This document shows, in pieces, positions 44,872 through 55,213 of a stretch of DNA of 64,000 nucleotides. The stretch covers positions 43,876 through 107,875 of the forward strand of contig JAGFNQ010010004.1 of NCBI GenBank assembly GCA_024364735.1. Reading direction: 5' to 3'. Every line of letters starts with the position of its first letter. Position 1 is the first letter of the stretch. Source of the DNA: Boesenbergia rotunda. Its lineage: Eukaryota > Streptophyta > Magnoliopsida > Zingiberales > Zingiberaceae. The notes under the pieces were generated by a model. That model was not told where the DNA came from and did no database searches. It was given only the letters and a program-made list of their open reading frames with translations. Made by a program: the position numbers and the translations under genes.

Positions 44872-47122
44872 CTATATCGTCTGATCATTAGTTTCTTCAC
44901 CTTGTGATGATGGCACTTGCCACCTGCTTAACCTTGCTTTTGCAATCTCCACCTGCTCAAGGAAATGGCGAGCATCACTGCACTAATTTTATTAGAACCA
45001 CAAAAACAAAGATTATATATTAATTAAGATTGCCAAACCATTCTACCTGTTGCTCCCAATCAGTTTTGATAGTCATTCTGATAAGTACCAGTATTTGCAC
45101 TGCTGTCCCGCACAGAGTTCCAATCCAAATGCCCTGCCATGGATGCAAGTCAATCGCAGAGGATGCAGAGAACCAAAGCTATCATTTCATGTAAACTATT
45201 GGATCTGGTTTGTCGATTTGATGCATCCCTGACCTTGACATGCAAGTTGGTCTTGCATCCGAGAATGATCCCCAAAGGGAAGCCGATGAGGTAGAAGCAC
45301 ACTATGTTCACATAAGCCACAGTACTTTGATAGCCGGCACCAATCGCTGCACCTGCAGGCGATCATGTCCGGAAGAGATTGATTGCTGGCCATGGCAGAT
45401 CTAGTTCGGAGTTTAGGTGGAAGAAATTAAATGCATGGCCCACTACTGACCTGAAAGTACTGTCTGAAAAATGCAGGGCAGAACAGAGAGGACCAGCAGA
45501 AGGTGCATGCTGGACACGTACTTTGCCACCTCCTCGCTGTCGGTGAAGAGGTAAGAGACTCTCTTGCCGATGATGAGGAACAGAACGAGAAAGAAGCAGC
45601 CGACGATCGACGAGTTCAGCGTCGCGACCTTGATGGCGAATTTGGCAGACTTCGCACTCCCCTTTCCGAGCTCGTTCGATACGCGAACGCTTGACACCGA
45701 TACGAACAGAGCAAGGAGATATGTATGAGATGTTGAAAATAGAAGAAGAAGAAGAAGGAAATGGATAAAAGTATATATGCACCTTGTGGCGGTCAACAAG
45801 CCTAGCATCATCATCAGCGCCCATGCGGAGATATTAATGCTGGGATTTGAGGAAGGAGTACATGGCAGTGAGTTAATTAGGGCTTTTACTTTGATAGAAT
45901 TACTATCGAATGGGAGAAGGAGATGATGTCTACCCTACCATATAGACAAAGCGGCAAGGGAACTCTTCGCGTCCTTCATGTACCCTGCCAAGAACACGAC
46001 GGCGGCGTTGTTCCATATTTGCAAACTGCGTGCAGAGAAAAGGCAGTGCAGGTCATTCATGATTTGTGTTTGTTCATCGTGCGAGGGAGTGGGAGTCGCC
46101 GTACCAGATCATTATGCCAGAAGAGACAGAGAGCTTGAGCACCGGCAGCAGCTCGCGGAAGGCTTCCCTGCTGAAGCCCGTCCAGGTCAGCGGGCACCAG
46201 CCGCCGCCCACGTAGATGAACTCACCGAGGACCAGAGCCCAACCGTAGGCGTTCAGCGAGGCTGCAGCTCCGGCGATTCCCCACTTGAGCTTGACGACGG
46301 CGATCCAAGAGAGCAACATGTGGAGGAGGAAGGAGGGCAGGGCCAGCAGTGCGATGACGAAGTTCTTGAGCTGGGATTGCAGGAACATCTGCATGGAAAC
46401 GAAGAAGATGCTGGCGTAGTGGTAGGGGATGAACATGAGGGCGATGGGGCGGGCGACATCGGAGAGCTCGTGGCTTTGTCCCAGCGCTTTGAAGAATGGA
46501 GAGGCGAAGAGGAAGAGGGGGAGGAGCAGGGTGGCCACGGCGCCGAAGACTAACCACGACCGCTGGAGGTAGATGCCCATTGCTTGGTATTTCTTAGCGC
46601 CAAACGCTTGACCACACAGTGTCTCTGTCGCACTGCCCATTCCCACCTGCGGAGCCCAAGACAACCTTGTTTAAAATTCCTCTCTCTAGATGTTTAGCAT
46701 CCCTACGTATGTATGTATACAAGTTCAATGATGTGTTCTTGTCACTTGTCTGAGGATCAAGATAATATTCGAAAAAGAAAGAGGAGAATCGAAGCAGGTG
46801 GCATACTCTAAACAAGTAAGTAATAGAGCTGAAAAAAGAAAGTTATGACAAATTTTACCATAATTCCATGGCAAAGTCGGACGACGAGCGATAAAACAAG
46901 AGCATAGGAGGCGAGCTGGGTCTCGCCGCAACGGCCTATATATGATTGAGTCACAATAAAGCTACCAAAGGTTGAGACCCTAATGATCACGGCCGGTCCT
47001 CCGATCCTCCACAACTTCTTTGATTCTTCCAACACCTGCCTAACTAAACTTTCTCCTCCTCCAACATTGTTATTGTGGTCGGAAAGCTGAGCTTCCTCCT
47101 TCTCTACCGGTGCACTCTCCAT
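44872..47122 (-). CDS. DTX-C: MATE/DETOXIFICATION efflux transporter (intact)
   Basis: Exons (minus): 46859-47122, 46105-46646, 45939-46025, 45783-45839, 45451-45689, 45234-45352, 45047-45133 and 44872-44952. Exon lengths equal those of DTX-B and the joined frame encodes 491 aa without interruption. All introns are GT-AG; intron 1 is 212 bp. Motifs are as in B: QSYIGRCG (one His to Arg change), ETLCGQAFGAKKY, VRVSNELGKG and GAAIGAGYQ. Exon 2 has SDVARP where A and B have SDAARP. As a MATE protein it should export organic compounds against protons or cations across the tonoplast or plasma membrane; the substrate cannot be told from sequence. The upstream region is nearly identical to that of DTX-B apart from the SINE, so similar expression is likely. 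Confidence 0.92.
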
Positions 47123-47180
47123 CACTTCAATCTTGCTCTACAAGAACAATATCTTACACTTAACAAGCTAAGGCCACTCA

Positions 47181-47190
47181 TTTATATAGA
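47181..47190 (-). promoter_or_regulatory. Putative TATA box of DTX-C
   Basis: Minus strand TCTATATAAATGAG lies about 60 bp upstream of the ATG, identical to the DTX-B motif. Confidence 0.6.
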
Positions 47191-48823
47191 CACCAACACT
47201 CTTTCTCTTTTTGATCGCATCAATTTATTGGAAGTGACCCATTTCTTAATTAGGATGCTGAATTCTGGTAGTGGAATGCCATTGTGGTAGGCACAATCAG
47301 CATATATGTATTCTTATGTCCTATTTTGTGTCGAAATTATTTTTCTAATAAAATAGCTTTTTCATAATTTTAAAATGAATTTTATAGTGTTATACTTCTG
47401 GATCAGCCGGGTTGGAAGTGAGCACAGATTCTTGACAGCGGGGTTGAAACGAGCACAAATTCTCTGGAGAGTCGATAACTTCGTGATCATAGTTGATGGC
47501 AATCTTCTCACTCACTGATCACCGGCAATGACATGCATGTGAATTGTGTCCTTCGGAGGATGCGCGCCATAGGGTAGGCATATGAAGTTGATTGTCCTTT
47601 TTCTAAAACTTTCTTCTCTCAAATCTGCCTTTATTCATTAGAAAGACTAGTAACTTTAACGAAAGTAGAGTCCGTGGAAGCTTTTGTTGGCATCATACTT
47701 TGTAAGAATTCCATCTTTAGTGCCATGGTAGATGATCCGTTTAAAACCCGTCTCCTTGTATAAGCTTCTTTCGATAATACGTGCCCGAGGTTGGAAAAAC
47801 ATCGTTAATCATATCATTTTTTCGATAATAGGTACGAATGAATAAGCATAGATTAATATAAGTCAAAAGACACCAGAATCATATGGTAATTAATACCCCT
47901 CTAACACTTAAAATAAAATATGCTAAAATAGAAAAATTAAAGGGATTAATGAAGAATGGGATCCCTTAGGGTATCATTAATGGTTAAACTTTTAAATATA
48001 ATTTTTTATAACGGTAATTCTTAATGATGAATCTGACCATCCAAAATGGTATTTTGTCATTAAAATTTATCATTTTTAATATATTTATATAAATATACAT
48101 ATTTATTCTTATGTAATATATTTGATATAAATATGTATATTTTTATTACATCCACATAATATATTATGATTTATTTTAAAATAAAAATCTAAAATGATAT
48201 TAAAAATTAAAAAAACATCATTGGCCGAATCCTGACCATTTAGTATTGTCCTTTTTATAATTCTCAATGCACTAAATCAATGCTACATTAAAAATATAAA
48301 AATTTATTATTCTCTCAAAATGAAAACAAAAATTCTACAACTTTTTTTTATGAGCTCTACATTACCAATCATATACCTCCCCATATTATAAATCACAAAT
48401 TACAATGCAATACTACTTTATCATTAATTACAAGCTCCATTTTTAAGAGAAAAAAAAATAGATTTGAATTTTCACTATCACTTTTTAACTATAAACTTCA
48501 GACCTTACTTCTATAATAGTTCAAGCATTTTCATTAATTTTTTTTTATTTTAAAAAGTTTTCACAAACCTTGTATTAGAGACGCCCTTATTATCGTTGGC
48601 ATCAAAATTTTTTTTTTTTTAACATGGCATATCCTCTGATCTGTTTGACCATCAATATATCTCTTGGAGCATGGACCGCAACAACATAAACTCTGAGTAC
48701 ATGATATTTATAAGCATGAGAATTTGTGTCATTACGAAAATCAAATATGTTAAGAGATCTAATTTATATGTGTAGAACTCGCTGTTATTATTAATGGGCT
48801 GATAACAGATTAAATTATATATA
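47191..48823. other. Upstream flank of DTX-C within the duplicate
   Basis: It is alignable with 23607-26440 of the B copy once the B-specific SINE and TIR element are removed. It holds the two empty sites (47559-47573 and 48514-48516). It is AT-rich and non-coding. Confidence 0.65.
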
Positions 48824-49199
48824 GAGTAATGATTGAGACAGTGAATTTGGGACAGTGAATAACGTGCAATTAATGTGTACACGTTCGATCGCTGATCGGA
48901 CACCACCGATGGCCTCTGATTATCGTCCTGAATCAAACTATACCTTCGGAGGATGGTGAACTCGTCAGGATCACCGACAACGGTGAACCTATCGAAATCG
49001 ACGGTCAAATGATGCGAGATCGCAATTTGCGGCGATCCCCGACGGGTTCACCGTACCCCCCAGGGTATAGTTTGGTTCGGGGCGGCGGCCGAAGGCCGCC
49101 GGTAGTGTCCGATCGACGATCAGACGTATACACAATAATTGTCACGCCATTCACTGTCCCATTCACTATCCCAAATTCACTGTCCTTATCATCACTCTT
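48824..49199. mobile_element. TA-targeting TIR element (Micron-like), C copy only
   Basis: 376 bp with imperfect inverted ends: GAGTAATGATTGAGACAGTG on the left and, reversed, GAGTGATGATAAGGACAGTG on the right; the similarity continues for about 15 bp. It sits within TATATA repeats. The B copy has an uninterrupted TA run there (26434-26443). The GC-rich core contains GGCGGCCGAAGGCCGCC-type palindromes and GATCGACGATC motifs, as in 1195-1628. No transposase. Confidence 0.85.
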
Positions 49200-49429
49200 A
49201 TATATATAGCGGCGTGATCCTCGTTGGATTAGGGATGTTGACATCTTCTTCGCTCCCCATCCGTGAAGAGATTATGGTGGCACCATCAACCTAATTTATT
49301 CGGAATACCAGTCCCTTATTTTTCCACTACAATCGGGTCCATCATCTACCTTTTGTATTTATGTTTTTTCCACCGTAGATTTGACATATTATATATATAG
49401 ACACACTAAGATTATATGCTACGGATAAT
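49200..49429. other. Right edge of the C duplicate
   Basis: It continues the B homology (to ATTATATGCTACGGA near 49413) up to the gypsy LTR. The last five bases, ATAAT (49425-49429), would be that element's target duplication; the other copy lies outside the window. Confidence 0.6.
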
Positions 49430-50376
49430 TGTACCTGATCCCGGGTCAGTTTGCGTGTAGCCTGGCGCGGCAGCCTGGCGCTCAGTCAGAAGAAAGATGG
49501 TTATTGAGCTAAATGGGTCCGTTAGGAAGGGGCGAGCGGGCTTAGGCACTCGGGCTTCCACGTCAAGGCCCACATAGTTTAGTAGCAGTCCGATCCTGAG
49601 TCAAAGGGTCATGCTCTGAGACTCATCCAGGCTCAGCTCCCTGCGGACGCGTGGCGGCCCACGCTCCTGGGATAAGCCTGAGCCGAAGGAGAAGTTACTT
49701 AGTGCCCCAGTCGGCACCCTTATAGGCCCTCAACCGGCCTCGTTATGCAATGTCCCAGTCGGCACCCTTATAGGCACTCAGCTGGCCTCGTTACCCAGTG
49801 TCCTAGTCGGCATAACCACTCCCTGACACCGGACTACCAGAAGCTGTACAGGCCGACGCAGGACCGGAGCCATCCTGGTCCCCAGTGGCGGATATCTCGC
49901 CGAGGTAATGATCTTCCTGCCACATCTTGTCCCCCGTACCTCGACCATATGCCTTGGTGTCAGGTCGAGCGGCATCCAACGGCGTCAACCCTTAAGTTGA
50001 CAGTGCCCCTTTCCTTAATACAGCATGTGCCACTTTATCCTGCCACCCCTGGACATGCATTATCCTGTCCTCGCTATACGACAGTAGGTGGCAGGCGGGG
50101 CAGGACCTGTCAGCTTCCCCGACTATATATACCTCCTCACTCCGCATTTCCCAGGTACGCGCTATAGTACAATTTCATACTGTTCTATTGCCTTCCATCG
50201 CCACCGTCATGTACTGACTTGACCGTCGGAGTGCCTGGCTGGGGACTTTTCCCTGCGGGTTCTAACGGTCTTTGTCTTGCAGGTTAGGAGCAATTCAGCT
50301 CGTTAAGCCACCTCAGCGACCTCACTCTCCCCGGAGGCTCACTCAGCTGTAAGGGCGTCCAACTCACTTCGCGACA
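49430..50376 (+). mobile_element. 5' LTR of the plus-strand Tat-type Ty3/gypsy element
   Basis: 947 bp starting TGTACCTGATCCCG and ending CGCGACA. The start resembles the LTR at 36360 minus. A TATA box (ACTATATATACC) is at 50122-50131, and GACTTGACCGTCGGAG, a common gypsy LTR motif, is near 50217. Leader GGATCAAATTTGACGCTAG follows from 50377. The open frame at 49745-50167 is LTR sequence, not a gene. Confidence 0.85.
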
Positions 50377-50430
50377 GGATCAAATTTGACGCTAGAAGGA
50401 GAGACACCAGCAGCCTGATCGGAAGTGGAG

Positions 50431-51840
50431 ATGGATGACCCTTATGAGCTGAACGTGGATGTCTCTCGTGAGGAGTATGAGGTACTCATGGCTACACGAG
50501 CTCAACAGAGGGCTTCTCAAAGGCCCTCCCAAGCTGCCAGCCAGGGGCCTCAGGGCCCAGAGTCGGCCGCACGTCGCATCTCGGGAGGATAAGGCAGGCC
50601 TGCTAGGCCCGAAGAGGGTTCTGCACCTCCCCCCGCGATTGTCCCCCGGGAGCAAGTCGGCAAGGCCCATTCGGCGTCAGCCGAGGCCTCAGTTTCTAAC
50701 CCGGTGCGCGGATGGTGACCAGATAAGGGAAAAGCTCCGGCTGACCCCGGTTCGACCATGCTGGTACGCAGTCCTTTTGCTCCCTGGATCTTGGAGGATC
50801 TCGTGCCTCGTCATCTTCGTTTCTTCACCGTCCCCGAGTACATGGGAACTACGGATCCGGAGGAGCACTTGATGAAGTTTGAGAGTGCTGCTATGCTTCA
50901 GTAATATCCGGAAGGTGTTAAGTGCCGAGTTTTCCTGACCACGCTCTCTGGCGCAGCCCAGAGATGGTTTGACCGACTCCCCGACGGGTCGGTCACGAGC
51001 TTTGAGGGATTCAAGAGGGTGTTCCTGCAGTACTTCGCTAGCAGTCGACGGCACCACAAAACGAGTCTCAATTTGTTTGCCCTGAAGCAAGGGCCGAAAG
51101 AAACCCTTAAGTCTTACATCCAGAGGTTCAACGAGTTGGCGATGGACGTGCCAACTGCCACTCAGGAGGTTATGGTCAGCGCGTTCTCCCAGGGTCTGCA
51201 GGAGGGAGAGTTTTTCCGCTCGCTGATCAGGAAGCCCCCGAAGGACTTCGACAGCCTTCTTGGCAAGGCTGTCAAATATATCAATGTCCAGGAAGCGCAA
51301 GCGGCTCGTCGCAAGGAGTCGGCTGCCTCGGGACCTCCTCCCCCTGTTCACAGTGCTAGACCCTCAGGAGGACCTATTCGTAACCCGCGGGGCCCCGCCG
51401 AGCACATGGGCATGGAACAGCACCACGTACAACAGGTGGCCCAAGGATGCTTCCCCGCCCGATGGAGACCATACTACAGCTTCCACTAGAGTCATGGGCA
51501 CGCCATCGAGGAGTGTCAACAGGCCGACAGGGGTCGGGCTCCTGCCCCTAGAGGACAAGGGCGGCAAACACCTCCCGGATGGGGGGCAGGCCGAGGTTGC
51601 CCTAACGCCGACCCGGTCCCCGAGGAATTGCGGGAGAACCCCCCAGCTGCTCGTAATCTATTCCCTCAAGGGAACCGAGCGGTGGAAGAGGAGACGGACG
51701 AAGAGCGGACCAATTAGCAAAATGTCATCCGAGGCGGCGTGCATGTCATCTCGGGTGCCCCGACGAGAGGAGATTCCCACCGGGCCCGGAAGGCTCAAGT
51801 GCGCCGACTGGAGATCAAGTCGGCACTAGTCTAGCCCAGG
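50431..51840 (+). pseudogene. Tat gag (interrupted)
   Basis: The ATG at 50431 opens MDDPYELNVDVSREEYEVLM, matching the other Tat gag starts here. The capsid-like part at 51019-51489 reads MFLQYFASSRRHHKTSLNLF, then LKQGPKETLKSYIQRFNELA and RSLIRKPPKDFDSLLGKAVK. A partial zinc-knuckle-like region follows (SHGHAIEEC). In-frame stops occur near 50590, 50902, 51487 and 51717. At least the last three fall at CAG/CAA-like positions, and 51487 is where the minus-strand copy has Gln. Gag packaged the element RNA when intact. Confidence 0.8.
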
Positions 51841-52290
51841 CAGACGTGCCACAAATCAGCTTCGGGCCTCACGATCTTCAGGGGTTAATTTGGAAGTCCC
51901 CCACGATGACGCGCTGGTCATCACCACCGTCATCGCCAATTATCAGGTCCACCGCACCATCGTGGGCACCGGCAGCTCGGTCAATATACTCTACAAGAGG
52001 GCATTTGACCAGCTCCAGATTGAAAAGTCCCAGTTGGAGCTAGTGGCGACTCCGTTGTTTGGATTCACGGGGAACCCGGTGCAACCCATCGGCCAAATTC
52101 GGTTGGCCATATCCCTAGGTGAAGAACCGTTGAAGAGGACTCGGTGGTCCACCTTCCTGGTGGTGGATGCCCCTTCGTCCTACAATGCCATTCTGGGGTG
52201 ACCTACCCTCAATGAGTTCAAGGTCGTCGCCTCCTCCTTCTACTTGAAGGTTAAATTCCTAGTCGGGGATTAGGTAGGAGAAGTCAGGGG
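51841..52290 (+). pseudogene. Tat protease domain (inactivated)
   Basis: VPHDDALVITTVIANYQVHR leads into IVGTGSSVNILYKRAF. The catalytic D of the usual D-S/T-G is G here; the minus-strand copy keeps D (IVDTSSS). A frame change upstream near 51815-51890 separates it from gag. A TGA at 52198-52200 sits where the other copy has Arg (ILGRPTL), and TAG follows at about 52270. Confidence 0.8.
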
Positions 52291-53860
52291 TGACCAGAGG
52301 GTAGCCCGGAGGTGCTACACGGACGATGTTCACGTAGAAAGTCGCAAGGCCCCACGTCCCTTCCCTGATTGCAACATGGTCCAAGCTTCTCCTTGGTCCG
52401 AGTTGCATGAAGGCAAAGAGAAGGTGCAGCTCCTCCCCAATCGAGAGGAATCCCGAGTCAAGATCGCCGCAGGGCTGCCAGAAGAGTTGAAGGAGCCCCT
52501 GCTGGAGTGCTTGGCTCGGAACTAAGACGTCTTCGCCTGGTCCGTCAAGGAGCTGAGAGGCGTCCGACCGGAGGTTGCGGAACACCACCTCCACGTCTAC
52601 CCCCACACTCAGCCCGTGAAGTAAAGGAAGCGGGACTTCAGCACCGAGCAGAACAAGGCGATCAGGGCGGAGATCGAGAGGTTGACAGAGGCAGGGCACA
52701 TCAGGGAGGTGCAGTTCCCGTCTTTGCTGGCCAACGTGGTGCTAGTGCCTAAGCCAGACAACAGGTGGCGAATCTGCATTGACTTTCGGGATCTCAACAA
52801 GGCCTGCCCGAAAGATTGCTACCCCTTACCCCGAATTGATCAGATGGTGGACTCGACAGTAGGTAGCGAGTTCATCTCCATACTGGACGCTTACCAGGGG
52901 TATCATCAAGTGCCCTTGGCCGCCGAGGACCAAGAAAAGGTTAGCTTCATCACGGCGGATGACACTTACTGCTACATCGTTATGCCGTTCGGATTGAAGA
53001 ACGCTAGAGCCACCTACCAGCGGATGATGAATAAAGTCTTCCGGTCCCAGATCGGGAGAAATGTGGAAGTATATGTTGATGGCATCCTCATCAAATCTGC
53101 CCGAGCTGAAGACTTGGTGGCGGATGTCGAAGAAACCTGCCAGATGCTACGAAGGTATGGGCTCAAGCTGAACCCAGCTAAGTGCCTTTTTGGTGCTCGA
53201 AGGGGGAAATTCTTAGGCTATATTGTAACTGAGTGGGGCATCGAAGCTAACCCGGGCAAGGTCAAGGCCCTGCTGGATATGCCCCCGCCCAGGAATCTAC
53301 GGGAAGCTCAGCGGCTTGCAGGGCGAATCACGGCCCTATCTCGGTTTATCTCCCGATCGGCAGAGCAAGGGTTTCCTTTCTTCAAAACCCTCCGCAAGGC
53401 TACCAAGTTCCAATGGGATGCCGACTGTGACAAGGCGTTCGAAGAGCTGAAGACTTACCTTGCTGAACTGCCTGTGTTGGCAAAACCGGAGGTCGGGGAG
53501 ACGCTATACGTGTATTTGGTCACATCAGCTGACTCGGTTAGCCTAGTTTTGGTTAAGCAGGAAACAGCTGAACAACAGCCTGTGTACTTCTTCGCTCATT
53601 TATTAAAGGGAGCAGAGTGCCGCTATACAACACTCGAAAGATTGATGTATGTGCTGTTGTTGGGTGCCCGGAGGCTTCGTCCTTATTTCTTAGTGCATCC
53701 TATCGTGGTATTGACGAACAACAACCTGGGCCGAGTAGCCTCAAATCCTGAAGCATCGGGGCGACTGATCAAGTGGACTACCAAGCTGAGTGAATATGAC
53801 ATTCAATACCAGCCTCGACCAGCTATCAAGGCTTAGGCTCTGGCTGACTTCTTAAGTGAG
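52291..53860 (+). pseudogene. Tat reverse transcriptase and RNase H
   Basis: After stops near 52522 and 52621, a long frame (52682-53836) holds RT: VVLVPKPDNRWRICIDFRDL, NKACPKDCYPLPRIDQMVDS, LDAYQGYHQVPLA, PFGLKNARATYQRMMNKVF and KLNPAKCLFGARRGKFLGYI. The active-site motif reads YVDG instead of YVDD, so polymerase activity is unlikely. RNase H follows (AECRYTTLERLMYVLL). The frame ends at TAG (53834-53836) in the linker to the next domain, in the same frame as what follows. Confidence 0.9.
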
Positions 53861-54345
53861 TTGCATTCGGACGAGATTGAAGAGGCGTGGCAGATATATG
53901 TGAATGGTTCGTCCGCTCGGTCGGGAAGTGGAATCGGTGTTCTGATGGTCTCCCCTAGTGGAGAAAAAATGCACTTGTCTGTGCGACTGGAGTACAAAGC
54001 CACAAATAATGAGGCCGAGTATGAAGCCCTCATAGTTGGATTGCAGACCGCTAAACATGTAAGGGCGGCCCGAGTGATGCTCTACTCAGATTCTCAACTA
54101 GTCACGCAACAAGTGGTTGGACGGTTCGAGGTCAATAGTGATCGACTGCAGGCTTTTGTACAAGCTTACGAGAAGCTTAAGGCTGAATTCAATGAGGTAC
54201 AAGTTCGGAAGATCCTATGGGAGGAGAACTTCAAGGCGGATGAATTGGCTAAGCTAGCCAGTTCAGTCGGCTCATGGGTGCTTCCTCAGGCTGGCGGCTC
54301 GGCGCTGCTAGTCATGCAGATAGAAAGGCAGGCCGACTTGGAGTT
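53861..54345 (+). pseudogene. Second (archaeal-type) RNase H domain
   Basis: WQIYVNGSSARSGSGIGVLM, then KATNNEAEYEALIVGLQTA, YSDSQLVTQQVVG and KADELAKLASS give the layout of the extra RNase H that distinguishes Tat-lineage retrotransposons. The first catalytic Asp (usually VDGSS) is Asn. It lies in the same frame as RT and integrase. Confidence 0.85.
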
Positions 54346-55213
54346 CGAATCCGACTGGCGAACCCCGATCATCACATACCTCACCCGGGGAACCTTACCT
54401 GTCGACCGTGAGGAGGCTCGGTGGCTCAAGAAGCATGTGTCAAGATTCACCATGGTCGGCGACGCCCTTTACAAAAGATCATTTTCCCGACCTCTCCTCA
54501 AGTGCCTAAATGAAGAGGATGCTGATTATGTCTTGAGGGAAATTCATCTGGGGATCTGTGGACACCACGCTGGTGCTCGTGTGACAGCTCGGAAGGCGAT
54601 AATGTCAGGATATTATTGGCCCACCTTGTAGAAAGATGCCAACGAGTTGGTTGTCAAGTGTCTATCCTGCCAAAAGCACCAATGTCTACCACACCAACCC
54701 ACAGAACCCATGAAGGCGTCGGTGGTCTCTTGCCCTTTTGACCAGTGGGGCATGGACATCGTGGGGTCATTCCCGACTGCCGCCGCTCAGAAGAAATATT
54801 TGCTGGTGGCAATCGATTACTTTTCCAAGTGGATAGAGGCGGAGGCTTTGTCGCGCATCACCGAGCTGGCAGTAATGAAGTTCTTGTGGCGAGATATACT
54901 GTGCCGGTATGGGATCCCACACAAGCTTGTCTCGGATAACGAGAGACAGTTCCAAGGCAGGAAGATACAAGAGTGGTGCGCTAAATATGGCATCAAGCAA
55001 GCCTTTACCTCTGTAGCTTACCCTCAAAGCAACGACCAGACAGAAGTGGCCAATCGGGAGATTCTCAGAGGGTTAAGGACTAAGCTCGACCACGTTGGCA
55101 GAACATGGGTAGAGGAGCTCCCGAGCATCCTATGGGCCTTGAGGACCACTATCAAAGAAACAACTGGATGCACACCTTTCCAGTTGGTTTATGGAACTGA
55201 AGCAGTGATCCCG
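54346..55213 (+). pseudogene. Tat integrase, cut by the copia insertion
   Basis: The zinc-binding part has H-H (IHLGICGHHAGAR) and C-C (CLSCQKH), separated by a TAG at 54629-54631. The core has WGMDIVGSF (Asp), VSDNERQFQG (Asp; the usual DNG reads DNE) and YPQSNDQTEVANREI (Glu). It stops at VYGTEAVIP exactly where the copia LTR begins. The rest lies beyond the window. Confidence 0.9.

Noticed and set aside
49745..50167. 140-residue plus-strand frame
   Set aside because: It lies wholly in the gypsy LTR upstream of its TATA box and has no family motif.
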